Of a stretch of 64,000 bases of DNA, positions 33,893 through 44,800 are shown piece after piece. The stretch's first letter is position 1; the number at the start of each line of letters is the position of its first letter. Origin of the DNA: Cololabis saira (Eukaryota; Chordata; Actinopteri; Beloniformes; Belonidae); NCBI RefSeq assembly GCF_033807715.1, contig NC_084590.1, positions 4,273,577-4,337,576 on the forward strand, written 5' to 3'. The notes beneath the pieces are model-generated. The model did no database searches. It was not told the DNA's origin and was given only the letters and a program-made list of their open reading frames with translations. Both the position numbers and the translations under genes were made by a program.

Positions 33893-34887
33893 AGGAGCTT
33901 GAGGCTCCTTTTAAGAAATGAAACTCTCTAGCGCCACCCTTCACCACGACGGCCGTTGGGGGTACTGCAGCCAACAGTGAAGCCGGCACGGGAGAACGGG
34001 GAGAACGCACATGCAGCGCAGCCCCCGGGTCTGGCAGTCAGAAGGCGCGCCGATTTTTTCCAGTGGCCAACCGCGGTACTGCAACCAAAAATCCCATGCG
34101 GCCCAGAAAGCTTTTTTCCCATAGACCGCAATAGTAAAAGAGAAGCCTCTAAAACTGTTCACAGGACACCTCCAGCTGTAATCCCCGGCAATTACTAATC
34201 TTTGTATTCTATATTTTTAAGTCATGGACTTTATATCCGTCAAAAATGTTTTATAACGGCCGAAAAGTAAAAGAAAAGTCTCTTTCTGGGCGTGACGTCA
34301 CGGCTGACGTCACAGCCGTGTCCGTGCATTCCACGGATGTTTTATATTAATATATATTATATAATTATATTATATTAATACATTAATAATATATGTAATG
34401 CTATACATGTAATAATATACATTAATTAATATATTATATTAATACATATTATATTAATATTCGCGTCATTGCCCCGGGGCATGATGGGAGGCCCCAGAGC
34501 ATCATGGGAGGTGACTCAACTGCGCATGCTCTATGGGCCGCTGTATGCGGAAGTAAACCAGGAAGTCAGAGATTTTTTCGGCGGATGCGCTGGCTGAGCA
34601 GAATGCATTGAAATGAATGGGCGGCCATTTTTGACGTCCGATCCAGTTTCTATAATACATCCATGATGCAGCGTCATGTGACGTCACATCCGCAGCCCAG
34701 CGCGGGAAATTCGGGACCGAATTGCAGCACATTTTGCAGCACACAGCCTGTTCAAGGCAAAGGAGAGATACACTAGAGGGCTCATTCTTTTGGGTTTGGA
34801 ACGCTTCATCTGACATTATTACTAGAAAACTTAAAACGTATACACATTTTTTTCATAAATCCTGCCATAATCCGGCCTCAAGCTCCT
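33893..34887. mobile_element. TTAA-flanked TIR element (Kolobok/piggyBac-type target)
   Basis: Perfect terminal repeats AGGAGCTTGAGGC at both ends, each directly bordered by TTAA (33889-33892, 34888-34891). The interior is CpG-rich on both sides ('gacgtcacggctgacgtcac') with a 120 bp AT-only core around 34340-34460. It has no transposase. TTAA fits Kolobok or piggyBac; the terminus looks more like Kolobok. Confidence 0.88.
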
Positions 34888-35133
34888 TTAAACTATAATA
34901 ATAACTGTATGAATAATAAATACAATTGAAATTGTACTTATGTCTGTTCATGATCTAACACAGTTTTGGTCTTGTTTTTCTTCTTTTCTGCGATATATAG
35001 CAGCAACAGGTTATCAAAGTCCATGTTGGATGCTGGATACAGATGGATGGTGCAGCGTTGTGCTCCACATAATGTTATTATTTAGCTTTGTGGACTCATT
35101 GAAGTCATTATCGAAGGCATCATCATTGAAGTA

Positions 35134-36025
35134 CCGTATTTTCGCGACCATAAGGCGCAACTTTTTTTTTTTTTTTTTTTTAAATGTGCCGGGCGCCTTA
35201 AGAAACGGTGCGGCGTGTCTATTACCTGAATTACGGTAATGTAAGGCCGGCCACCATGTGAATGGTAAAAAGAGAAGGGGGCGGGCTGGATCAGATCAAA
35301 TTCTCCTGGTTCCCACCCGCTTTAGGAGCAGGGATTTCAGGGGTCTGTCCCAGGTCGGATCAACTTCACCCTGCGAGATTTTCAGGCAAATCTGTCGGTT
35401 TGATCTCCGGTAACCAAGATGCAGAGGATGCGCTCAGGAGCCGCCAGGCTCCCGCCGCGGGTTTGCCGGGCCAGGGCGCACCATCCCCGGGGCAGATCCG
35501 GCCGAAATGCCGCTGGTCTTTCCCCGGGAGCCCCTGCTCCCATACAGGTGGGTGGCTTCGGTCCCAGCCGGTCCGAACAGGTCACATTCCCGGTTAAAGC
35601 CGCTGTGACGCGCGCTGCTCCACCCCGCTGGGGAGAGACGGGCTCTGCGCGGTGGAGGATCCGCACAACGGGGTATGAAAAGTTTATTTACTGTTGTGCA
35701 GAAAGTGACTGACACCGAGGAAATTCGGACTGGCGCAGCTGAATTAGCGGAGCTCTTTAATGCAGAAACAGAGGTTTTGCTCCCGCTCTATTTTTTAAAT
35801 AAGCGCTTGTGTGCTTGTGTGTGCGTTCTGCATGTGTGTGCGTTCTGCAGCGGGTGTGTGTGTTTTCCGGCCGGCGTGTTTTGCGGCACGCGTGTGTGCA
35901 GCTCTGCTCTGTAGACTGCGCCTTTTGGGTCGGTGCGCCATATGTATGTTTTAAATCTAAAAATGACACACAAAAGTGAGGGTGCGCCTTTCCACACGGT
36001 GCGCCGAATGGTCGCGAAAATACGG
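35134..36025. mobile_element. TA-flanked TIR element
   Basis: CCGTATTTTCGCGACCAT and its exact complement bound the element. TA flanks both sides; the identity extends 3 more bases outside, so 23 bp are perfectly inverted. 'ggcgc' motifs recur near both ends. The GC-rich interior gives overlapping frames on both strands with no recognised transposase. TA suggests a Tc1/mariner-type element. Confidence 0.85.
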
Positions 36026-36318
36026 TACTTGGTTTTTAGAATGCAGTCTTAGCTTTCTTATCGTTGACCTAATTTGCCCTTTGTATAGATGTTGTGACAT
36101 ATGCTGAAAAGCAGGTTGAAATCTTCGATTGGCAAGACTTGGAGCCCATTAAGAACAGCTCCAGTTACATATGATAGAAATCAGTTCAGGTTTTGGCAAA
36201 AGTCTCATTCTTCCTGTAGAGAGTTGATCTACCTTAAAAATAATTTTATAAACATACTCTCAAAGTTTACAAGTTCCGTTATGTTGTTTTGAGAAACAGT
36301 ATTATTATACTCAAAATA

Positions 36319-36947
36319 CACTATATTGCCAAAAGTTTTCACTCAACCATCCAAATAATCGGAATCAGGTGTCCCAATCACTTCCATGGCCACAGGTGTA
36401 TAAAATCAAGCATCTAGGCATGTAGACTGTTTATAAAACTATTTGTGAAAGAATGGGTCGCCCTCAGGAGCTCAGTGAATTCTAGCGTTGAACTATGAAA
36501 CGATGCCACCTGTGAAACAAATTCAGCTGTGAAATGTCCTCACTCCTAAATATACCACAGTCAACTGTCAGCTGTATTATCACCAAGTGCATTGCAAAGT
36601 CGGATGCAGTGGTGTAAAGCACGACACCACTGGACTCTAGAGCAGTGGAGAAGCGTTCTTACGAATGATGAATCACTCCATCTAGCAGTCTGACGGACGA
36701 GTCTGGGTTTGGTGGTTGCAGTGAACAGTATACCTGTCTGACTGCATTGTGCCAAGTGTAAAGTTTGGTGGAGGGGGAATTAAGGTGTGGGGTAGATTTT
36801 AGGTCTAGTGAAAGGAAATCTAAATGCTTCAGACATTTTGGACTATTCCATGCTCTCAATTTTGTGGGAACAGTTTGGAGCTGGTCCCTTCCTCTTCCAA
36901 CATGACTGTCCACTAGTGCACAAAGCAAGGTCCATAAAGAATTGGAT
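36319..36947 (+). pseudogene. Tc1-like transposon, internally deleted
   Basis: Begins CACTATATTGCCAAAAG after TA. 'gaatgggtcgccctcaggag' gives the transposase start (MGRPQELSEF), followed by the paired helix-turn-helix coding region. A jump at about 36575 goes straight to the catalytic part (QWCKARHHW, LEQWRSVL). 'gtctgggtttggtgg' and 'ttggtggagggggaattaag' precede the region of the second Asp (FQHDCPLVHKARSIK). The right third and right TIR are missing, and several frameshifts are present. The deleted piece includes the linker and the first catalytic segment. Confidence 0.88.
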
Positions 36948-37222
36948 TACCTGATCCTCCTGAGGATTCCTGATCCACCTGAACCTGATTGGGTAAGGTA
37001 TCGCGTCACTTTCTGTTGTTTGCAGTCTGTTGCCGTTGCACGGTGTTGCAGGCTCTGATTCCTCCAGACTTTTTTTTTTGTCTAAACTTAGATTGTTTTC
37101 CTGTAAAATAATACTATATCTGGTAAACCTCTGTCTTTAATTCAACACTCGCACATTGTTCTCTTCCGTAACTTTCATTGTCAACAATCACCGGTACATT
37201 TTTTGCCTGTTAGCCTCTTAGC

Positions 37223-37795
37223 ATGGCCACCTCTTCTCACACCGTTTCTCCCCCTTGCTGCTCAGTGTGTGAAATGTTAAGCTATTCCTCTGCCTCCTTT
37301 AGTGAAGACGGTAAGTGTCTGAAGTTTAGTTTATTCATAGGATTGGAGGCCAGGCTCAGTGACCTAGAGTAGCTGCTGTTAGCAGCTCCCGAGCAGCCAG
37401 CCAGGCAGGACGGCTGGGTGACGGATCGGAGGAAGCGCAGTCCTAACGGGCGCACGGAACACCACCACTCGCTTCATGTGTCTAACCTTTTTTCCCCACT
37501 CAGCGAATCACCCGTTGAGAAGCCGACCCTGGTGATTGGCGACTCCATAGTGAGGCATGTGAGGCCGACTCCAGCGACCATATTTAGGTGCATCCCAGGG
37601 GCCAGAGTGGGCAAAATTGGAGCATTTTGAAGCTGCTGGCAAAGAGTAAACGTAAATTTGTTAAAGTTATCAAACATGTCAGCGCTAATGACTCCCGTCT
37701 TCGCCAGACGGAAGTCACTAAAGTTAATATTGTGTCGGTGTGTAACTACGCCAAAACCATGTTGGACTCCATAGGTTTCTCTTGCATTATATAAT
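37223..37795 (+). pseudogene. LINE ORF1 with SGNH-esterase domain (degenerate)
   Basis: The first frame begins MATSSHTVSPPCCSVCEML, with clustered Cys as in a zinc-binding N-terminus, and stops after LEARLSDLE. A shifted frame (37418-37630) has [16 protein letters not shown], the GDS nucleophile block of SGNH hydrolases. A third (37588-37794) has KRKFVKVIKHVSANDSRLR, where the family block is usually G-x-N-D. ORF1 esterase domains are known in CR1/L2-group LINEs. At least two frameshifts and a stop make it non-functional. Confidence 0.8.
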
Positions 37796-39492
37796 TGGCG
37801 ACTCTAACAAGGTGCTTAGCAAAATAGAATTGGTTGCAGTTCCCTGCCCTCCAAAAGTTTACCAGGTGTTAATCAAAATAACCTTGTAAAATATAAACCA
37901 ATGCGCATTTGGTACCAATTAAAGGCCAAAATTCCTCTCGATAATATGTACACAAAATAAAATCACACGATCAAAACAAAATAACTGTACAACTTAAAGT
38001 CAGTATTTTGTGTTACTTTCCTTCCTCAGATCTAAGCACAGATGTAACTCTGCAATTTATTACTTACAAGAGACAATAAACTGAGTGTTGTAGGTGATAT
38101 TTTCAGGTTAAAAGACTGGAAAATGAATATGGACTTCATTAAAACTTTAATAAAACAACAAAACTGTTTTTGCAGAGTACTGTATATAGTCCTACTGTAT
38201 ATTGAACATTACAGAATATATAGTAATGAGTTTTTACTTCATTTCCAATTAATTAGATTCCGACATTTGTCTCTATATGTACGGTATACTCTTTATATTT
38301 TACATTGATTTTTTGCATAAATTAAGCAGGACAGTACTTATCATTTGATCCACACTTTGTTTTAAATATCCAAAAAAACTGGTCTGAATATTTATGTAAA
38401 AAAAAAAGAAAAAATGAAAAAAAAAGTATTCCAATTAAAACAGGCCTGTGTGAGAGCAGTGAAGCAGTTATGTTATTCAATTCGATTAGAGTGAACGATG
38501 CAGTGGTATGCAACCAAGCAGTTAACAGGAATTAAAACCATAGGCAAGATGACGGATTACACAGGAACAGAGCTGTGCGTCTCTCTCTCTTTCTGTCTGT
38601 GTGTGTGTGTGTGTGTGTGAGCATGTGTACCTTTTTTCCCCCTTTCTATTTTGTCCAAACTACTGTATACACATTGTATTTTCCTAACACATGTACTTGA
38701 ATATTAAATCAAGATTGCTTGAACATTGAAATGTGCTATTAGGTCTTCTCCATGGCATGGCTTCAGTGTACTTGTCAGCATTTGCCAGCTGTAGTTATTG
38801 CATGATGTATGGCTCTGTTCTTGATGCATGCATGACAGTTGGCAGTCATTAATCATAGTTAGAAGATAGGACATGGTTTAGGGTCCTGTTTCTCGCTTGT
38901 GGTAAATCTTGAAGTCCAAGCTGTTGCAGGAAGGGTAACATCTACAAACAAATCTCATATCATTCAACTTAATGCAAATATTACCTTGTAACTTTGCAAA
39001 CAAACGCAAACTCCAGCCTTCCATTGCCACTCTTTTTTTTATCATAACAGTTATTGTTACCTTTGCCAAAGTTAAGAATGAAGAAAATGTGTGCAGAAAT
39101 TTTACAGAAATCAATGAATTAAAAATGATAGGAGAAAGAAACCACAAAGACAAACCATCAGTTTCTTTTACTTATGTTGTGGAATGATATGGGATTCTTT
39201 TTGGTGCACATACTAATGGGTTGATGGTTGAATTCCCCTCCAAGATTATGCATTCTAATGCTTGTTCTACTAGGAAAGACATTCATGGACATCCTAAGCT
39301 AACAAAGAAAAAACTTGCAATTCTCTGCAAACAGCATCTACTTTCACAAATAGACACTGATTAGATATGATAACGATGTCATGGCAAAGATCAAGTGTTA
39401 ATAACTCTAAAACAAGGAAGATGACCCAACATTGAAGATCAAAACTAAACAGGATACTACCCTGACTCTTTGTTTATGTATTAAATTCTGAA
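37796..39492. other. No recognised gene
   Basis: AT-rich, with a short (GT)n near 38595-38618. Frames of 60-91 codons lack motifs. Confidence 0.45.
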
Positions 39493-39935
39493 ATGCCATG
39501 TGAAAGCCTGCTAGAAAATGTGAATACTGGAACCTTCGTAGAAAAAACTAAGCTGATGAATGCCATGGAGAAGAGCTGGATGATAAGTAGATGCAGCGTA
39601 CCCTACCACCACCAAAATTTAATTAGACACCCAGTATCTGTAGTTTGGAGCAGCCAAGAGGTGGCCACAAGGAAGTCGATCACAACCAAGCACGTACAGA
39701 GAGTAAGACAAATCCTGAAGAGAAAGCTGATGGGAAGAATAAAGACCGAGCCATCAACACATATGTTCTACCATTTATCAGATACTATGCTGGTGAAATG
39801 ACTTAACCACAGGAACCACAGGAAGAAATAGAATCCACTGACATCCAGAAAACAAAGCTCATAGTACATGAAGAGTTCTACCCCAAGTCACTTAAAACTG
39901 GCAATGCTTTTGTCCTCACTTTTAACTCCCTATTT
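39493..39935 (+). pseudogene. Degenerate LINE RT fragment
   Basis: TTKHVQRVRQILKRKLMGR followed, in shifting frames, by 'ccatcaacacatatgttctaccatttatcagat' reading like INTYVLPFIR, then EEIESTDIQKTKLI and KSLKTGNAF. This is the thumb/C-terminal pattern of a fish LINE type I cannot name securely. It continues at 41640-42037 after an insertion. Confidence 0.55.
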
Positions 39936-40846
39936 ATTGTTTCAACCCCTTTTTAAGTTTCTGTGGTCATTGCTATTGCTAATGTGTGGAATTGCATGGA
40001 AGCTCAAATCTATTCATTGAACTGAACGGAGGTCAGGAATTAGCAATCAATATATCTATATCTAAGTACGAGAAGATAGTCTTCAGCAAATAAACAGTTA
40101 AGTTAATGCTACAGGCAGCAGGAGCACCGTTAGGAAAAGAAAAATCAAGTCAAGTCAACTTTACTGTCAATTCTGCCAGATGCAACTTTACTGTCAATTC
40201 TGACAGATGCAACACAATAGTCAAAGGCCTACGGTGCAGCAGCTAAATAAAATATATAACAAATGTGCAAATGTTGCATATGTCCTGTATATGCAAGTAG
40301 ACTAGCCCTGAGTTGGATAGTGCAAAAATGAATCTGTGTCGTGGATGAATTTATACATACATACTCACAGTATGACAAGTTTAGCCGTTGTGCGTTGGAG
40401 TGTCTTGTAGCAGGATGCTGTACAAGCTCCGTACCCAACGGTGATCCAGCTAGTCAGGATATTCTCGATGGTGCCTCTTTAAAAGGCCCTCATGATGGCA
40501 GCTGGGCCTATGGCTTTCCTCAGTTTGCAGAGGAAGTAGGGGTGCTGTTGAGCCTTCTTGGCTTGTGATGCCATATTGGTGTCCCAGGAGAGGTCCTCTG
40601 TGATGTGCACACCCAGGAATTTGGTGCTGCTTACCCTGTCCACGGCAGCACCGTTGATAGACAGAGGAGCATGGTAGGTGTGCGTTCTCCTGAATTCCAC
40701 AATGTAGCAAGGCTAGTGCTACGGGGGTCACCCAACAGGACAGAGGATACAGGGTTTCGTGCAGGAAACGGTTTATTTACTCCTCTTTCACCCAGACACA
40801 CGTGCCAGAACCTTCAGCAGAGCCCTCTCGCTGGTGTGTAGCTGCT

Positions 40847-40852
40847 CTTTAT
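40847..40852 (-). promoter_or_regulatory. TATA-like box of the LTR
   Basis: 'cttcataaagagc' on the minus strand, about 70 bp upstream of the AATAAA. Confidence 0.4.
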
Positions 40853-41212
40853 GAAGGCAGGCAGGGTGAAGAGGCTGAGGGTGATATGCAGCTGAGTGGC
40901 TGCTCCTCCACCCTGCCACACACCCCCATCGCCCAACACAGGCCCCCCCTCCCCCGGAGCGGGAGAGGAAGCCAGGAGCCGCCATCCAAACCTCTGGGAC
41001 TTCCAGGTTCGGCCGACCACCGAGACCGGTCGGGACGTTGCCCTCGGTGTCGGGCCGACCGCCGAGAGGGCCGCTCTCGGGGACTGGGCCCAGGGTGGCC
41101 TCGGGCCAGACGGCATCCACGGCCCTGGCCGGGGTGCGCCCAGGACCACCCCCTCCCTGACGCAGCACTGCTCCAGCAGCTGGTCCGCCTCCGGAGCCGG
41201 CGCGTCCAGGAC

Positions 41213-41421
41213 AGCCTCGGCGACCGACGTCTCCGCCTCCGCCTCCGCCTTGGTGACCGACGTCTCCGCCTCCGCGACCGAGGTCTCCGCCTTGGTGACC
41301 TCCGCCTTGGTGACCTCCGCCTCGGCAACCGACGTCTCCGCCTCGGCGACCTCCGCCTCGGCAACCGACGTCTCCGCCTCGGCAACCGACGTCTCTGCCT
41401 CGGCGACCTCCGCCTCCAGGA
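41213..41421 (-). repeat. 21 bp coding-like VNTR, (EAETSVA)n
   Basis: Units related to GTCGGTTGCCGAGGCGGAGA (minus strand) are repeated about ten times, mixed with shorter GAGGTCGCC/GAGGTCACC variants. Read in one minus-strand frame they give heptads AEAETSV and AEAEVTK without a stop. Unit length is a multiple of three, so the frame survives unit gain or loss. Confidence 0.85.
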
Positions 41422-41639
41422 CTGCCGTGACGAACCTCAGGCGTGGCGCCGGGGTGGGTCGGGCTGCGGGTCCTGCCGTCGCTGGGGCCACCTCAGGAGC
41501 CCCAGGTGCACAGGTGTGCCCAATCAGCTGAGTGGCTGCTCCTCCACCCTGCCACACACAATGTCTTTTGTCCCGTCCACATTCAGAGAGATTGTTGTAC
41601 AGTACGTGCACCACATGGCAAGGTGGCTAACCGCACCCA

Positions 41640-42037
41640 CTCCTGTAGTCTCTCCAAGATGGGGAATCACAATGGAGGATAACCCACAACACAGCACCTA
41701 TCAGCAGACTGAAGATGTGTCTGAAATCAAGAAGTTCTACTGGATAGCTGTAGAAAGGCCAGTGTGAATGACATCACTGAAGGATGATCATAATGGTAAT
41801 GCAAGGTAAAAGGCACATGACCATTAAAGAGTGGGGTCTACTACTGAACATGCCCGGTCTATGCTGTGCAAAAATGGCCCAAAGACAGTCCAGCACATAC
41901 AAGTAGGGTGTAAGATGAAACCATGTCTAGCGTATATGGAATGCTGTCCTATGGGCTGGAAGCTCCAAGCTCAAGTCCCATGTGGCAGTGAATGTGGCAT
42001 GTGGAACTTCAGGATAGAGGTTTGCCGACCACGTTGA
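41640..42037 (+). pseudogene. Degenerate LINE C-terminal fragment
   Basis: The frame 41831-42037 reads SMLCKNGPKTVQHIQVGCKM, a C-x(n)-H-x4-C cluster like that near the C-terminus of some fish LINE proteins, then AYMECCPMGWKLQAQVP and MWNFRIEV. It appears to be the continuation of 39493-39935, separated by the Rex1-like LINE and its LTR. Family naming is uncertain. Confidence 0.55.
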
Positions 42038-43960
42038 ATACCTGCTATATTAGCAATGAGCGTGTTTTCAACAGAGGTGTCATAGAGTGGTTAACGCTGT
42101 CCTAGGAGAGAGACGGCTTCAAACAGTAAACTACTGCACGATTCTCATGTGAACTGAAAACTTTCAAGTAAACTTGTAATCTAATAAATCTGGCAGAATA
42201 GGCAGCGCTTGCAAGTCCTCCAGTTTTGAAATGCTCCCCGTTAAACCTTAGGACAGTGTAAATGCACTCTAAAACCAGACCACTGCACTTCCACTGCCCG
42301 TGGGACTGAGGTGATAAACTTAAAATGGAAGAAACCTTCAATGGTGGTAGATACTAAAAGAGCCTAAATTCTCTGGAACGTTCTGATGTACACTGATAAA
42401 GTGTAGTTGGCTAACTAGTTGGAGATTGTAGTGTGTGATTGTAGTAAATATCAGAAGAATTAAGAACTTGTGCATGATATCAACATTAAGTGGAGGGATT
42501 GCAAAAACTTGAAAAGGTGTTAAAAGTGGTATAAGAGACAGCAGTTGGTCTGTTGTTATATGACATACATGTGGCTGGGATCCCCCCACCACAGGGACAA
42601 ATTATAACAGATGCCAGAGAAGGGACATTTTTACACCCTAATTAGTGTTTTCAAAGGCCTGTGTTGTATCAGATGCAGAAAAAAGCCTCCTCCTTAATGA
42701 GTCATTGAACCTAAGCTTCCAATGGGCCTCTTCTGTCACTGTCACATCCACTGACTGCCTTAGTTACATTCAAATTGGCCTCTGGGTCAGCTGACATTGA
42801 TAAAGGGTCTGAGCATTGCCGAAAAGTATGCAGGCATATAGCAGACTGAGCTGGAGCAGTGTAATTGTGGTCCATCACTTCCCTATCATTTGCATTGGCC
42901 TCAATCATTCCTGAGTGGTGATCAATGCAAAGTCCTAGTGAGCTTTCATCCAGAATTAGGAACTGCTTTCTATTAAACTGTTGGTCACAGTAATGACAAT
43001 TTTGATGTCAAATAGATGTTTGTTGGACTACAACCACCAATGTTGACTTATATCAAGATCTAACCGACATGAATGCTAGCAATAAAAGAGAAGTATGCCT
43101 TTTTCTTAATTTTTTATTTATTTTTTAAACTGGCCTTATAAATATTCAGTATGCAAGAACACACATTTGATAGATTACTTTGAAATATGATCAACATCTT
43201 AAGACCATGGCCACAAAAGAGCAGTTGCATTTAAGAGGCCAAAGTGAAAAGTGAAGCTTACAATTCAGATTCTGGTCTATAGTTAAGAAGCAGAATTTTT
43301 GGTAGTAATTAGGACCCCCCCCTAATTGCACGGGCAACCACTCATTTGAAAGAGAAACACCACTTCCCCTCTTCACCTACCTATTTTTGATGGGCTCCTA
43401 GAGGCCTAAGTCCTGCCCCCATCTCCTTCACTGACCACTGCAAGCAAATACGTGCCAACATGCCCTTTGGAAGAAAACTATCTCCCTCTTTAACGTTTAA
43501 GGAAAGATACTTGAAGGAGGATGAAATGAAATTTTCTGAAAATGATTGTAAAAACAATAACTGTGACTGACCAGCTGGCTTCCCATGAGAAAAAAGAGGC
43601 TTTAGAAGCAGTCTTCAGAAAACCTACGGATGACGTCGTATGGGGTTGGTGCAGTTCTTTTTATACAGTCTATGATCAACACTCACAGACAAATAGACTG
43701 CAAAAAATGCATGTGTTTCAGTCCTTTTGTTTTCCCATCATCCCATATACTAAGACTATTTAATGAGCTGATTCTAACTGCCATGGCATCACTATTTTTT
43801 ACTAGGCAAGATAATTTACAGTCATGTAATTAGTGGACATTAAGTTAATATTTAAGAATCTTTCAAAGGAAGTAAAATTTTCTTTCTTCTTGTCTCTGGT
43901 TATTGTCTAGTTGTTCACTCAAGTTACTATCCTTTAAGATCATGGCGTAGAGTTTTAAAC
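42038..43960. other. No recognised gene
   Basis: AT-rich with no recognised domain, microsatellite or element terminus. Confidence 0.45.
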
Positions 43961-43964
43961 TCGA

Positions 43965-44085
43965 TGACACCCAGCTCTTCCCTTCCTTCTCATCTGGGGA
44001 CACTGCCGTCTCAATGCGAATATCGGCCTATCTTTTTGATATCTCTGCATGGATGAAGGACCTCCACCTTTAGCTAAATCTGGAT
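43965..44085 (+). pseudogene. L2-type RT fragment
   Basis: Reads LDDTQLFPSFSSGDTAV then MRISAYLFDISAWMKDLHL before a stop. The DDTQL block (family YADDTQL) and the spacing to ISAWMK match L2/CR1 RT palm sequence. Only about 40 codons remain. Confidence 0.78.
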
Positions 44086-44800
44086 GGAGGCCGGGACCTA
44101 GACCGGTCTCTCCTCCTGCGGCTGCAACACTCATTCATAATGATCATTTTGCAGCGTACCATATATGAACAGGTATAGTACGTATTTGAATTCAAAAAGG
44201 AATTTCATGAAGACATAGGTTATTATTAAATTTGTGGTTTGTGTCCATTTCTTTCTGTGGCTCACACAGCCTCCCCCTCTGTCCCTCATTGTTTCACTAA
44301 CTATGCTGTCTCTTTCCCTAAACTAGCCAGTTCGGGTTCATGATTCACAGTAAATTTGTTTATAAATTGGAAAGGATAATATTTTGCAGACCTAGCAGTT
44401 TTCAAGTCTTGCACCTATTTGTCATTTGACATTTCCTTTTGTGTAACAGCATGAAAATTAATTAGGCTGCATGGCGGAAAAAGTTTACAGCTATAATTTA
44501 TGGGTGGGATGAGATTCCTTAGACACCATCTCCAACCAATGTCGATTTATTATTTTTATCATTATTGTGGTCTGTGGGTGTGTATCCAGTCTGAGTGTCA
44601 CTCGTGAATGAGGTTCCCCCGTATTGATAGCACTAAACCAAGATTCATTTCCAGCTTTTGGAATTTGTGGTAGTATAAACATATTAACTGTGGTGAAGAG
44701 AAAGGCAAAGTGGAAGGCATTGTGTAAATAAAAGACTTCATAGTAGCATATTTAAAAAACACATTCTCCATAAATATATGCACATATATGGATACATATT
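44086..44800. other. No recognised gene
   Basis: No coding or repeat signal recognised. Confidence 0.45.

Larger units (their letters stand above)
40705..41558 (-). repeat. Probable solo LTR with GC-rich VNTR
   Basis: An 854 bp insertion in the Rex1-like LINE, flanked by CAATG on both sides (40700-40704, 41559-41563), a 5 bp duplication typical of LTR elements. On the minus strand it starts TGTGTGGCAGGGTGG. A TATA-like ATAAAG lies at 40847-40852 and a poly-A signal AATAAA at 40772-40777, in the order U3-R-U5. The end (...CTTGCTA) is not the canonical CA. A 35 bp segment near the start recurs 636 bp later. A 266-codon minus frame (40814-41614) crosses the LTR boundary, so it is not treated as a gene. 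Confidence 0.68.
40137..41640 (-). mobile_element. Rex1-like LINE, 5' truncated, split by an LTR
   Basis: Minus strand: an RT part reads ISLNVDGTKDIVEFRR (41640-41560, resuming at 40704) and then THTYHAPLSINGAAVDRV, STKFLGVHITEDLSWDTN, KKAQQHPYFLCKLRKA (40731-40480). The 3' UTR runs to a tail at 40140 ('aagtcaagtcaactttactgtcaa'). The join across the LTR insertion restores the reading, which confirms the nest. Frameshifts are present near 40480 and 40440. Confidence 0.82.

Noticed and set aside
40802..41767. 321-codon plus-strand Arg/Leu-rich frame
   Set aside because: Antisense shadow of the LTR VNTR, crossing the LTR boundary into LINE sequence.
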